Shown here one piece after another: positions 1 through 8,278 of a stretch of DNA of 64,000 nucleotides; the first letter of the stretch is position 1; every line of letters starts with the position of its first letter. This stretch comes from Pseudaminobacter sp040049255 (GTDB lineage: Bacteria > Pseudomonadota > Alphaproteobacteria > Rhizobiales > Rhizobiaceae). The notes below the pieces were generated by a model. That model searched no databases, was not told the origin of the DNA, and worked only from the letters and a program-made list of their open reading frames with translations. Location of the stretch: assembly GCF_040049255.1 (NCBI RefSeq), contig NZ_JBDZDR010000001.1, positions 124,001 through 188,000 of the forward strand, written 5' to 3'. Both the position numbers and the translations under genes were made by a program.

Positions 1-1666
1 CCGCAGCCTCGTCGCCTTCGGGCGAGACGACGATGGCCCTTGTGGTGCCGCTTGAAATCAGTTTCTCGGCGGCGCGCTCGATGCCGATTTCGCCCAGCTT
101 GCTGAGACGCGGAGCAGCACGCCTGACGACGGGAGGCGCCTCTGGCACCATTGCCGCGACAGGCTCCGGCATTGCAGCGGCAACTGCATCTGCCTCGAGC
201 GCTGGCGTCTGTTCCGGCTCGTGCAGCGCCGGCATGGCAACCTGCTCCACCGGGTCCAGGCGCGCACCAGGCGCAGGCCGCATGGCTCGTCCGGAAAAGA
301 GCTCCTGCAGCAGGGTCGCCACCGCCATTATGAGAAGGGAAGCCACGAAAGCAGCCCCCACGATGGGCACGATTTTTGGGAAATAGGGCTCCGACGGCAC
401 GACTGCGCGGGAGAAGATCCGCGCATCCGCCGGCAGATAGTTGCGATCCTGCCGCGAGGCGGCCTCGCGGTAACGGGTCATGTAGGATTCGAGCAGTTGA
501 CGCTGTGCGGCGGCTTCGCGTTCCAGCGCGCGCAACTCGACCTCTTCCTCGCCCGCGCGTGCCGACTCGGCCTTGAGCCTGTTGAGATCGGCGGTGATCT
601 GGGTTTCACGCAACTGCGCGGCCTGCACTTCGGTAGCGACGCTTTTGAGAACGTTCTGCGCTTCGGCACGTATCTGCGCATCGAGATCAACGAGCTGCGA
701 TCGGAGGGCACGGATGCGCGGATGGTTTTCCAGCAGCGTTGTGGACAGGTCCGCAATGTCCGCCTTGAGTTGCGCCTGCCGTTCGCGCAGTCGCTGCACC
801 AGCGACGAGGAAAGCACCTGCGGCAGCGCATCGAGCGAGCCGCCCTTCTCCAGCGCCTTTCGCACGCTTTCAGCAGTCGCTTCGGCTGCAGCCCGGCTGG
901 CCCGCACGCGCGACAACTCGGAGGAAAGCTCCGCCAGCTGCTGGGTGGCGAGGATAGAATTGTTCTGGCCGATCAACAGGTCCGATTTGGCGCGGAAATC
1001 GGCCACGCGAGCCTCGGCCTCCTTCACGCGCTTGTCGAGATCGGCGATCTCGGGCGCCAGCCAGCCAGTGGCATCGGAGTTCGAGGCGAGCTTGGCATCG
1101 CGGCTGACCGCCAGATAGGCATTGGCCAGCGCGTTCGGCACCTCGGCCGCCAGCTTGGGGTCCTTGGAAGAAAACTCGATGACAATGACGCGGGACCGCT
1201 CCACGCGGTAGACGGTCAACTTTTCGCGGAACGCCTTAAGCACGCGCTCGTCGGAGGGAATTTCGTGCGGGTCGCTCTTCAGACCGGCGAGAACGAGCAG
1301 CCGCGACACAACGGACATGTTGGCCGCGGGATCGAATTCCGGCAGCTTCGACAGCTCAAGCTTCTGGGCTACCTGCTTGAGGATGTCGGTGGAGCCGATG
1401 ACCTCGACCTGGCTGGCCACCCCTTCCTCGTCGAGGATCGGCCGATCTGCCTCTCCGCTGGGGCGGGTGAACACGGATTCGCGCGTTTCGATGAGCAGGC
1501 GCGTTTCGGCGCGGTAGTGCGGCGTGGCCAGCGAGGCAAACAGGAAAGCCAAAACCGCAGCGCCCAGCGCGACAGCCAGAATCCGCCGCCAGCTTCTCAA
1601 AAGCGAAGCAAACAGCCTTCCAAGGTCGACGTCGATATCGCCGGCAGTCGAGTGAACGCCTGACAT
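1..1666 (-). CDS. GumC/ExoP-type exopolysaccharide co-polymerase (partial, 3' end off the window)
   Basis: Inner-membrane polysaccharide co-polymerase that would control chain length and export of an exopolysaccharide with the outer-membrane lipoprotein encoded divergently. I translated about 555 codons. A first membrane segment lies near residues 20-40, followed by a Wzz-type periplasmic domain (RAETRLLIETRES, later EVPNALANAYLAVSRD) and long coiled-coil stretches. A second membrane segment (IVPIVGAAFVASLLIM) sits near residue 440. The last residues in the window (TRAIVVSPEGDEAA) look like the start of a cytoplasmic tyrosine-kinase-like nucleotide-binding domain, but no Walker motif is inside the window. 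The start ATG at 1666 follows an AGGA-type ribosome site, and the gene runs past base 1. Kinase activity is inferred, not seen. Confidence 0.88.
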   Translation of the reverse strand, partial: MSGVHSTAGDIDVDLGRLFASLLRSWRRILAVALGAAVLAFLFASLATPHYRAETRLLIETRESVFTRPSGEADRPILDEEGVASQVEVIGSTDILKQVAQKLELSKLPEFDPAANMSVVSRLLVLAGLKSDPHEIPSDERVLKAFREKLTVYRVERSRVIVIEFSSKDPKLAAEVPNALANAYLAVSRDAKLASNSDATGWLAPEIADLDKRVKEAEARVADFRAKSDLLIGQNNSILATQQLAELSSELSRVRASRAAAEATAESVRKALEKGGSLDALPQVLSSSLVQRLRERQAQLKADIADLSTTLLENHPRIRALRSQLVDLDAQIRAEAQNVLKSVATEVQAAQLRETQITADLNRLKAESARAGEEEVELRALEREAAAQRQLLESYMTRYREAASRQDRNYLPADARIFSRAVVPSEPYFPKIVPIVGAAFVASLLIMAVATLLQELFSGRAMRPAPGARLDPVEQVAMPALHEPEQTPALEADAVAAAMPEPVAAMVPEAPPVVRRAAPRLSKLGEIGIERAAEKLISSGTTRAIVVSPEGDEAA

Positions 1667-1694
1667 GCATCCTGCTCCCAGTATCTGACAGCAG

Positions 1695-1715
1695 CATGGT
1701 AAACATCCATGGTAA
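1695..1715. repeat. Tandem 8-bp direct repeat in the divergent exopolysaccharide promoter region
   Basis: CATGGTAA occurs twice, at 1695-1702 and 1708-1715, 13 bases start to start, which is a little over one helical turn. It lies in the 226-base divergent gap, 29-50 bases upstream of the co-polymerase start at 1666. The spacing suits a dimeric regulator, but no known binding consensus was matched. The rest of the gap (1667-1892) shows no gene. Confidence 0.35.
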
Positions 1716-1892
1716 CCCGGCAGTTAAGATTGCCACGGCTTCTGCAGCCTTCGGCGGCAACACCTACCGCAACACCAGCGTGAGAGCGCGCGCAATCGCA
1801 CCTTTACCCGCCATTAACCCTAACAGGCCGATAAAACGCCATCGAATCCGCTCGGGGCTCTCCGGCGCAACGCCAAAGGTATCGGCAAACTC

Positions 1893-2456
1893 ATGCAACG
1901 CTTTCGCCCGTTTGTTTGCGCAATGCTGGCTACGGCACTGCTTGCCGGCTGCACGAGCTATCGCCCGGCCCCTACCGCCTTCCATGAAGTGCTCGACCAG
2001 CCCTATCGGCTGGGCGCAGGCGACCGCATCCGCGTCACTGTTTTCGAGCAGGAAGGACTGACCAACACCTACAGCGTCGACCAGTCCGGCCACATCGCCT
2101 TCCCCCTGATCGGCCTGGTTCCTGTTCGCGGGTCCACCGCCCAGCAGGTCGAAGCCACGATCGCAGGCAGGCTGCGCAACGGCTATCTGCGCTCGCCCGA
2201 CGTCTCCGTCGAGATCGATCGTTACCGGCCCATCTTCGTCATGGGCGAAGTGGGCGCGGCCGGCCAATATTCCTACGTTCCCGGGTTGACCGTGCAAAAG
2301 GCGATCGCAATCGCGGGCGGATTTACGCCTCGCGCAAACCAGGCCGATGTCGATATCACCCGCGACATCAATGGCAAGGTCATGACCGGCCGGGTCAAGA
2401 CGACCGATCCGCTGCTGCCGGGCGACACCATCTATGTGCGCGAGCGATTCTTTTGA
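1893..2456 (+). CDS. Polysaccharide export outer-membrane lipoprotein (Wza/ExoF-like)
   Basis: 187-residue periplasm-facing lipoprotein expected to form or gate the outer-membrane exit for an exopolysaccharide. A lipoprotein signal ends in LLAGC with the acylated cysteine at residue 20. The poly-export domain follows at about residues 37-115 (YRLGAGDRIRVTVFEQEGL, then GLVPVRGSTAQQVEA). A SLBB-like segment (IFVMGEVGAAGQYSYVPG) lies at about 122-160, and the protein ends in LLPGDTIYVRERFF. At 187 residues it is a short ExoF/KpsD-type member with no long C-terminal helix like that of E. coli Wza. It is the first gene of a plus-strand operon, and its stop overlaps the next start. Confidence 0.88.
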   Translation: MQRFRPFVCAMLATALLAGCTSYRPAPTAFHEVLDQPYRLGAGDRIRVTVFEQEGLTNTYSVDQSGHIAFPLIGLVPVRGSTAQQVEATIAGRLRNGYLRSPDVSVEIDRYRPIFVMGEVGAAGQYSYVPGLTVQKAIAIAGGFTPRANQADVDITRDINGKVMTGRVKTTDPLLPGDTIYVRERFF

Positions 2457-3682
2457 GGCAGAGCCGGGAGCATGAGGCCGCGGAAGCGATTGCCCCGGCC
2501 GTGACCACCAAGCTGCGCATAGTCCACTGCTTTCGTTCGCCCGTCGGCGGCATCTTTCGCCACGTGCGCGACCTGATCGCCGCGCAGGTAGCCGCTGGCC
2601 ATTCAGTCGGCATCGTCTGCGATTCGACCACGGGCGGCGAGTTTGAGGACCGCATCTTCCAGGAGATCGAAAGCACCCTGGAACTCGGCATCTGGCGCAC
2701 GCCGATGCAACGCCACGTCGGGCCGGGCGACATCGCCGCAGCCGTCCGCGCCTACAGAATCATCAAGGAATTGCGGCCGGACATCTTGCACGGACACGGC
2801 GCCAAAGGTGGCGTCTATGCGCGCTTGTTCGGCTCACTGTTGCGGGTTTCAAGGTCTCGCGTAGCCCGCCTCTATTCGCCGCACGGCGGCAGCCTGCACT
2901 ATGACGAAACGACCGCTAGCGGGCGTGTGATTTTCGGCCTCGAGCGCCTGATGGGGCGCCTGACCGACCACCTGCTTTTCGTTTCCGACTACGAGCGACG
3001 CACATTCAAACGCAAGATCGGTGAGCCGCTGGCACCCAATAGCCTCGTCTACAACGGGCTGCGTGCGGGCGAGTTCGAGCCCGTCAGGCCGACAGAAAGC
3101 GCCGCCGACTTTCTCTATATCGGGATGATGCGCGACCTGAAGGGTCCGGACCTCTTCATCGCGGCACTGGCCGAAACTGAAGTCCGCCTTTCGCGCCGGG
3201 TCACCGCCGTGATGGTGGGCGATGGAGATGACCTGCCACGCTATAGGGATCAGGTGCGGGAACTGAGCCTTGCCGAGCGGGTGCGATTCCTGCCGCCGAT
3301 GCCAGCCCGGAAAGCCTTTGAACTTGCGAGGTTTATCGTCGTCCCCTCACGTGCCGAGGCTATGCCCTACATCGTGCTGGAGGCGCTTGGCGCCGGCATG
3401 CCCATGATAGCAACGGCGGTTGGGGGCATACCGGAAATATTCGGCCACGATTCGCCTGCCCTGGTATTGCCGCTGGCCTCGCAAATTGCCGAAAAGATGA
3501 GCAGCGCATTGGCCTCGCCCGCAGCCTACCGCGCTGCGATGCCCACAAGCGCCGAACTGAAGGCGCGCTTCGGCGCCGACGTGATGGCGGCCGAGATCGA
3601 ACGCATCTATTTCGGCGCGCTCGGCCACGCCGCTCCTGACAGGGGCATCTCAAACGACGCGATTGCTTCAAGGGTTTCTTAG
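2453..3682 (+). CDS. Glycosyltransferase family 4
   Basis: Cytoplasmic sugar transferase of the GT-B fold, expected to add one residue to the lipid-linked exopolysaccharide repeat. The N-terminal acceptor half has GGIFRHVRDL near residue 35 and HGHGAKGGVYARL. The C-terminal donor half carries the E-x7-E nucleotide-sugar motif in PSRAEAMPYIVLEALGAG and IATAVGGIPEIFG. The chosen TTG start at 2453 overlaps the upstream stop as TTGA, which suggests translational coupling. A GTG at 2501 just before TTKLRIVHCF is the alternative. Neither has a strong ribosome site. Donor and acceptor cannot be told from sequence. Confidence 0.85.
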   Translation: MRQSREHEAAEAIAPAVTTKLRIVHCFRSPVGGIFRHVRDLIAAQVAAGHSVGIVCDSTTGGEFEDRIFQEIESTLELGIWRTPMQRHVGPGDIAAAVRAYRIIKELRPDILHGHGAKGGVYARLFGSLLRVSRSRVARLYSPHGGSLHYDETTASGRVIFGLERLMGRLTDHLLFVSDYERRTFKRKIGEPLAPNSLVYNGLRAGEFEPVRPTESAADFLYIGMMRDLKGPDLFIAALAETEVRLSRRVTAVMVGDGDDLPRYRDQVRELSLAERVRFLPPMPARKAFELARFIVVPSRAEAMPYIVLEALGAGMPMIATAVGGIPEIFGHDSPALVLPLASQIAEKMSSALASPAAYRAAMPTSAELKARFGADVMAAEIERIYFGALGHAAPDRGISNDAIASRVS

Positions 3683-3725
3683 CGCCTGCCCGATAATGAT
3701 CCCGCGCAAGCTACGGATCATCATC

Positions 3726-5267
3726 ATGAAAGAGCTAGACCCTTCGCGCCTCTATTCGACGGAAGCGGTCCGTCGATTTGACGGCTCAGCCACTGGCATC
3801 GGCAAGCCGGCCGGCAAGCTCAACAAGGTTGCGCTGCAGGTCGCCTCGCAATACCGCCGCGACACCACTTCGCCGGTGATGGTGAGCGGCGTGATGCGGC
3901 TCGTCGAATTCGCTCTGTTCTTCGTCTCCGGCGCCGCACTGTTTGCCTTCCATGTCGGCCTGAGCACCCACCTGTTGTGGCAGTATGCGGGGGTCATCGG
4001 CGGGGTCTCGCTGCTGACGGTCCTGCTCTTCGAGATTTGCGACCTTTACCAGATACCCGAACTGCTCAGGCCGTTCCGCCGCGCCGGGCGCTTGGCTCTC
4101 CTGTGGGCGTGCGGCTTTGCGCTGGTCGCGATCACGGGCTTCTTCCTGAAGATCTCGAGCGAGTTCTCGCGGCTGATGTTCGGCACCTGGTTCGTGACCG
4201 GATTTTTCCTGGTATTCGGATTTCGCCTGGTGATGGCGCATCTCATTCGCCGCTGGGCCCGCAACGGTACCATGGAACGCCGCGCCGTGATCGTGGGCGG
4301 CGGCAAGGCTGCGGAAACGCTGATCCGCGCCATCGAACAGCAGCCTTACAACGATATTCGCGTCTGCGGCATTTTCGACGATCGCGATGAACGCCGTTCT
4401 CCGCCCGTCGTCGCCGGCTATCCCAAGCTCGGCGATGTCAGCGAGCTCATCGAGTTTGCACGCATTGCCCGCATCGACATGCTGATCGTTTCCTTACCAA
4501 TCACTGCGGAAACTCGGGTCCTCTCGTTGTTGAAGCAGCTTTGGGTGCTGCCGGTGGACATTCGCCTTTCGGCGCATTCCAGCCAACTCCAGTTCAGGCC
4601 ACGCGCCTATTCCTTCATCGGGTCGGTGCCGATGCTCGACATCTTCGACAAGCCCATCAACGACTGGGATTCGGTGGCGAAGCGCGCCTTTGACATCGCG
4701 TTCAGCCTGCTGGGCATCATCGTGTTCTCTCCGGTGATGCTCGCGACGGCGATCGCCATCAAGCTCGACAGCAAGGGGCCCGTGCTATTCAAGCAGAAGC
4801 GGCATGGCTTCAACAACGAGATCATCGAGGTCTTCAAGTTCCGCTCCATGTATGCCGACCAGTCGGACCCGACGGCGCGCAAGGCGGTGACCAAGAACGA
4901 TCCCCGGGTCACGCACGTGGGCCGCTTCATCCGCAGGACTTCGATTGATGAACTGCCGCAATTCTTCAATGTGCTGTTCGGCAGCCTGTCGCTCGTCGGG
5001 CCACGCCCGCATGCCGTGGCCGCACAATCGCACAACCTCTTGTACAATGAAGTGGTGGACAGCTATTTCGCCCGCCATCGCGTGAAGCCGGGCGTTACCG
5101 GCTGGGCGCAGATCAATGGCTGGCGCGGCGAGATGGATTCGGACGAAAAGATCCGCATGCGCACGGAATATGATCTCGACTACATCGAGAACTGGTCGCT
5201 TTGGTTCGACCTGAAGATACTTCTGCTGACGCCGGTGCGGCTGCTCGACACGGAAAACGCCTATTGA
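3726..5267 (+). CDS. Polyprenyl-phosphate glycosyl-1-phosphate transferase (WcaJ/PssY-like sugar transferase)
   Basis: Initiating enzyme that transfers a sugar-1-phosphate to undecaprenyl phosphate on the inner membrane. From the ATG at 3726 the protein is 513 residues: several membrane spans in the first third, a nucleotide-fold segment beginning RRAVIVGGGKAAETLIRAI, then a bacterial sugar-transferase domain. That domain has KRAFDIAFSLLGIIVFSP, FKFRSMY, SIDELPQFFNVL, SLVGPRPHA and VKPGVTGWAQINGWRGE. This is the long multi-span class rather than the short ExoY class. The next gene starts inside this stop codon, and the upstream gene ends 43 bases before. Other in-frame starts (TTG 3663, ATG 3696) exist; 3726 is chosen because homologous sequence seems to begin there. 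Confidence 0.88.
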   Translation: MKELDPSRLYSTEAVRRFDGSATGIGKPAGKLNKVALQVASQYRRDTTSPVMVSGVMRLVEFALFFVSGAALFAFHVGLSTHLLWQYAGVIGGVSLLTVLLFEICDLYQIPELLRPFRRAGRLALLWACGFALVAITGFFLKISSEFSRLMFGTWFVTGFFLVFGFRLVMAHLIRRWARNGTMERRAVIVGGGKAAETLIRAIEQQPYNDIRVCGIFDDRDERRSPPVVAGYPKLGDVSELIEFARIARIDMLIVSLPITAETRVLSLLKQLWVLPVDIRLSAHSSQLQFRPRAYSFIGSVPMLDIFDKPINDWDSVAKRAFDIAFSLLGIIVFSPVMLATAIAIKLDSKGPVLFKQKRHGFNNEIIEVFKFRSMYADQSDPTARKAVTKNDPRVTHVGRFIRRTSIDELPQFFNVLFGSLSLVGPRPHAVAAQSHNLLYNEVVDSYFARHRVKPGVTGWAQINGWRGEMDSDEKIRMRTEYDLDYIENWSLWFDLKILLLTPVRLLDTENAY

Positions 5268-6505
5268 GCGCGATCGTCCATGAGCTGACTCGGGCAGCCG
5301 TCAACGCCAAGCTCGTGGCGCTGATCTCTTCGGGCGCGATCGGACTCGGCGTTCTCTTGTCCGGGTTCGTCATCAACGAGCCGGCGCCCTACGAACTCTA
5401 CATGGCCGGGCTGATCGCCATCTGGTCGCTCTTCGGCCTGCGAATCTCGCGCGCCGTAGCGCCGCTCCTGGTGCTGCTGGTGATCTTCAACATCGGCGGC
5501 ATGATCTCCATGAGCCAGATGTCGAACCTGATGAGCACGCCGCTGTATCTGGCAGTCTCGCTGTTTCTTGCCTTCACCGCCGTGTTCTTCGCCGCCGTCA
5601 CGGAAATGCGGCCGGGGCTTTATCGGGTCGTCTTCGCGGCCTGGGTAACGGCAGCCCTGTGCACATCCACGCTTGGGATATTGGGCTATTTCAACGCCTT
5701 TCCCGGCGCGGCCATGTTCACCAAATATGGCCGCGCGGCAGGCGCCTTTCAGGACCCGAACGTATTCGGCCCCTTCCTTGCCCTGCCCGGCATTTACCTG
5801 CTCCACCGTCTCATGACCGGTCGACCGCTGATGATGGTGGTCTATGCCGTGCCGCTGCTGGTCGTTGTCGGCGGCATCTTTCTTTCGTTTTCGCGCGGAG
5901 CCTGGGGCCTGTTCGCTGCCTCGTCCATCCTGCTGATTGCCGCGCTTTTCCTGCAAAGTTCGAGCGGCGCCTTCCGGCTGCGCATTGTTGCCATGAGCAT
6001 TGCCGCCTTCCTGCTGCTCGCCTTCGCGCTGCTGATCGCCCTGCAGATACCGAGCATTTCGGACCTGTTCACCACGCGCGCGCAACTGGTGCAGGACTAT
6101 GACGGCGCCCGCCTCGGCCGCTTCGCGCGCTATGGCATCGGTTTTCTGCTTGCGCTGGAAAGGCCTTTCGGCATCGGGCCGCTGGTGTTCGGCCAGATCT
6201 ATGGCGAGGACACGCACAACATCTGGCTGAAATCTCTGATGGATTACGGCTGGCTCGGCTTCGTCGCCTATCTCACCATGATCTGCTGGACCCTGGCAGC
6301 CGGCTTCCGCATCCTGTTTCGCGACCGGCCGTGGCAGCCATACCTCTTGTGCGCCTATGTCGTGCTCATCGGGCACATCGCGCTCGGCACGGTCATCGAC
6401 ACCGACCACTGGCGACATTTCTACCTGTTGCTGGGGCTGATCTGGGGCGCGATCGGGCTGGAATACCGCCACCAGCGGGAAGGCAATGTGCCCGCACTCG
6501 GCTAG
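5264..6505 (+). CDS. O-antigen ligase/polymerase-like membrane protein
   Basis: About 413 residues and very hydrophobic, with ten or more predicted membrane spans. It has the Wzy_C type layout with a large periplasmic loop holding SFSRGAWGLFAASSILL and, later, GEDTHNIWLKSLMDYGWLG, typical of O-antigen ligases and polysaccharide polymerases. It probably polymerises or ligates the repeat unit made by the upstream genes. The start is taken as TTG 5264, which overlaps the upstream TGA as TTGA, the same arrangement as at 2453. No in-frame ATG occurs before 5402, so a non-ATG start is needed to keep the first membrane segment (LVALISSGAIGLGVLLSG). Confidence 0.82.
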   Translation: MSAIVHELTRAAVNAKLVALISSGAIGLGVLLSGFVINEPAPYELYMAGLIAIWSLFGLRISRAVAPLLVLLVIFNIGGMISMSQMSNLMSTPLYLAVSLFLAFTAVFFAAVTEMRPGLYRVVFAAWVTAALCTSTLGILGYFNAFPGAAMFTKYGRAAGAFQDPNVFGPFLALPGIYLLHRLMTGRPLMMVVYAVPLLVVVGGIFLSFSRGAWGLFAASSILLIAALFLQSSSGAFRLRIVAMSIAAFLLLAFALLIALQIPSISDLFTTRAQLVQDYDGARLGRFARYGIGFLLALERPFGIGPLVFGQIYGEDTHNIWLKSLMDYGWLGFVAYLTMICWTLAAGFRILFRDRPWQPYLLCAYVVLIGHIALGTVIDTDHWRHFYLLLGLIWGAIGLEYRHQREGNVPALG

Positions 6506-6568
6506 CCGAGGATGGCGAGAGCAACCGCTGGGGCGGCTGCCGGATCTCGAACCTTAGCAGAAGGAAAA

Positions 6569-6645
<77 letters not shown>

Positions 6646-7336
6646 AACCGGGGGAAGCCATATATACTCGAAGGTGGGGGCGCAAGCGCTATTTCGAGAC
6701 TGGCGAGCAGAAGCCGATCATTTCCGGTAAAATGCCGCAAATCCCGACAAACTGCGCCGCGAAAAGACCTTCTGTTTTGATGGGGCGAGCTGTGGACAAG
6801 CCCGATCCGCGTCCGAATCCAAGCGAAAGCCCATGCGCCGCTCGAATCTCCAATCCCTCGGGCAAGTTGAATCACTCGCTCGCGAATTGGCGGTGCGGAG
6901 GCCTGTAAAATGCCCTGCGAGATTCCGACAATCCACCCGCGGACAACCGCATGCTGCAAATAAAAGGCCCGCATCGGCGAACCGACGCGGGCAATTTCCC
7001 CTTGGTGAAGATAGGAATGAGACTTACTACCACCCGGACAGGCTAGAACCTTTCGATATTCTTGTCAGGTCAGGAAAAACCGTAATGTTCCTACTCAACA
7101 TCAGCAATGAGTCTCATGCGGATAACGCATCATCATAGACCCAAGGTGACGACTACACTGCGGTTTGGGCCACCGCCGCCAGCGTGATAGGGGAGCCCCG
7201 GTTCGACGACTTCGGGTTGCCCCTTTCCCCGCCGGGACAGCAGCGCGGACTGACTTCGGCTGCAAATATCGGAAGGAGTTGTGTTTCATAGTCTCTTGTG
7301 AAAATCTTTGCTGGCGTGCAAACAGGAGACTTCAAC
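6646..7336. other. Gene-poor stretch with a possible minus-strand small RNA
   Basis: About 690 bases with no convincing protein gene on either strand. A strong minus-strand hairpin terminator at 6961-6992 has no upstream protein gene, so it may end a small RNA transcribed leftward from about 7150. On the minus strand this part also holds a short frame (MMMRYPHETHC) that reads more like leader sequence than a protein. The segment 7180-7285 is GC-rich with several potential stem-loops just before the glsB-like gene. No match to tmRNA, RNase P RNA, SRP RNA or 6S RNA was recognised. Confidence 0.35.
6961..6992 (-). terminator. Rho-independent terminator, minus strand
   Basis: Eleven-pair stem with one mismatch (6967-6977 with 6982-6992) and a four-base CGAA loop. 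On the minus strand it is followed by CTTTTATTT. Nothing protein-coding lies upstream of it on that strand for about 700 bases, which is the main reason to suspect a small RNA. Confidence 0.65.
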
Positions 7337-7594
7337 ATGTCGATTATCGGTTGGATCATCCTCGGCCTGATCGCCGGCTTCCTGGCTAGCAAAATCGTCA
7401 ACAATACTGGTCAGGGCATGCTGATGGACATCGTCCTCGGCGTCATCGGCGCAGTGGTCGGCGGCCTTATCTTCAACTTCTTCGGCGCGACCGGTGTTAC
7501 AGGGCTGAACATTTACAGCCTCATAGTCGCGGTCATCGGCGCTATCGTCGTGCTTTGGCTTTATCATGCTCTGGCAGGGCGCAGCGGCGCATAG
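7337..7594 (+). CDS. GlsB/YeaQ/YmgE family stress-associated membrane protein
   Basis: 85-residue inner-membrane protein with three hydrophobic segments: IIGWIILGLIAGFLAS, MDIVLGVIGAVVGGLIFNFF and IYSLIVAVIGAIVVLWLYH. The glycine-rich pattern and length match the transglycosylase-associated GlsB/YeaQ family, whose biochemical function is not known. The ATG at 7337 has a good AGGAGA site nine bases upstream. A seven-pair stem with a wide loop (7607-7636) follows the gene but has no U tract. Flanking genes give no functional clue. Confidence 0.88.
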   Translation: MSIIGWIILGLIAGFLASKIVNNTGQGMLMDIVLGVIGAVVGGLIFNFFGATGVTGLNIYSLIVAVIGAIVVLWLYHALAGRSGA

Positions 7595-7654
7595 CAGACG
7601 GAGCGAAGGCACGGGAGCACTTCATTTTCCGTGCCTGGGCAATCTGAATGCGAA

Positions 7655-7685
7655 GGGCCGCCTCGCATCAAAGGCGAAGCGGCCC
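7655..7685 (-). terminator. Probable terminator of the Lrp-family gene
   Basis: On the minus strand, 17 bases after the stop at 7702, a twelve-pair stem including one G-U pair (7655-7666 with 7674-7685) with a seven-base loop, followed by TTCGCATTC. The U tract is weak. Confidence 0.5.
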
Positions 7686-7701
7686 TGAAAGCTGTACGGT
7701 T

Positions 7702-8193
7702 TCAGGCGGCATTGGAGCCCGCCTCCTTGTCCAGAACAAGATAATCCAGCGGCAGTTGCGTGGTATACTTGATCTGCTCCATGGCAAATGCCGACGACAC
7801 GTCACGGATCTCGATCCTGGCGATGAGTCTTTTGTAAAAGGCGTCGTAGGCGGCAATGTCGGGCACCACGACCCGCAAGAGATAGTCCACATCGCCGCTC
7901 ATGCGATAGAATTCGATGACTTCCGGAAACTCCTGGATGACTTCCGAGAAGCGGCGCAGCCACTCATGGCTGTGCGAATTGGTGCGGATCGACACAAAGA
8001 CATTGACCCGCGTGTTGACCTTTTCGGGGTCAAGAATGGCCACACGGCGCTTGATGACGCCCTCTTCCTCCAGCTTCTGAATGCGCCGCCAGCACGGGGT
8101 CGTCGATAGCCCCACCTTCTTAGCGATGTCGGCCACGGCCAGGGTCGCGTCTTCCTGAAGAAGACGAAGAATTTTGCGGTCAAGGCGATCCAT
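7702..8193 (-). CDS. Lrp/AsnC family transcriptional regulator
   Basis: 163-residue DNA-binding regulator. The N-terminal winged-helix domain is clear (MDRLDRKILRLLQED, VGLSTTPCWRRIQKLEEEGVI), with the usual Lrp recognition helix. The C-terminal RAM ligand/oligomerisation domain runs from about residue 65 to 150 (YRMSGDVDYLLRVVVPD). The family usually senses amino acids and forms octamers. It is a single-gene unit divergent from nothing obvious, and the target is unknown. TTSRxHxFF-type details that separate Lrp from BkdR or PutR could not be resolved. Confidence 0.9.
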   Translation of the reverse strand: MDRLDRKILRLLQEDATLAVADIAKKVGLSTTPCWRRIQKLEEEGVIKRRVAILDPEKVNTRVNVFVSIRTNSHSHEWLRRFSEVIQEFPEVIEFYRMSGDVDYLLRVVVPDIAAYDAFYKRLIARIEIRDVSSAFAMEQIKYTTQLPLDYLVLDKEAGSNAA

Positions 8194-8278
8194 GATGGCT
8201 CCAAACGAAAAAATATTCTCGCATCATCGCGATAGAACCCCCTTTTCGCAAGAAAGGAATTCTCCGGCCTGGGCAATT

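Noticed and set aside
221..1663. Long plus-strand reading frame opposite the exopolysaccharide co-polymerase gene
   Set aside because: It is the antisense shadow of a minus-strand gene with clear Wzz/GumC features; the protein has no recognisable domain and is rich in Arg/Gly/Leu from codon mirroring.
5261..6472. 403-residue minus-strand frame opposite the ligase-like gene
   Set aside because: Antisense to a clear membrane protein; composition (Gln/Glu/Arg-rich) is the mirror of hydrophobic codons.
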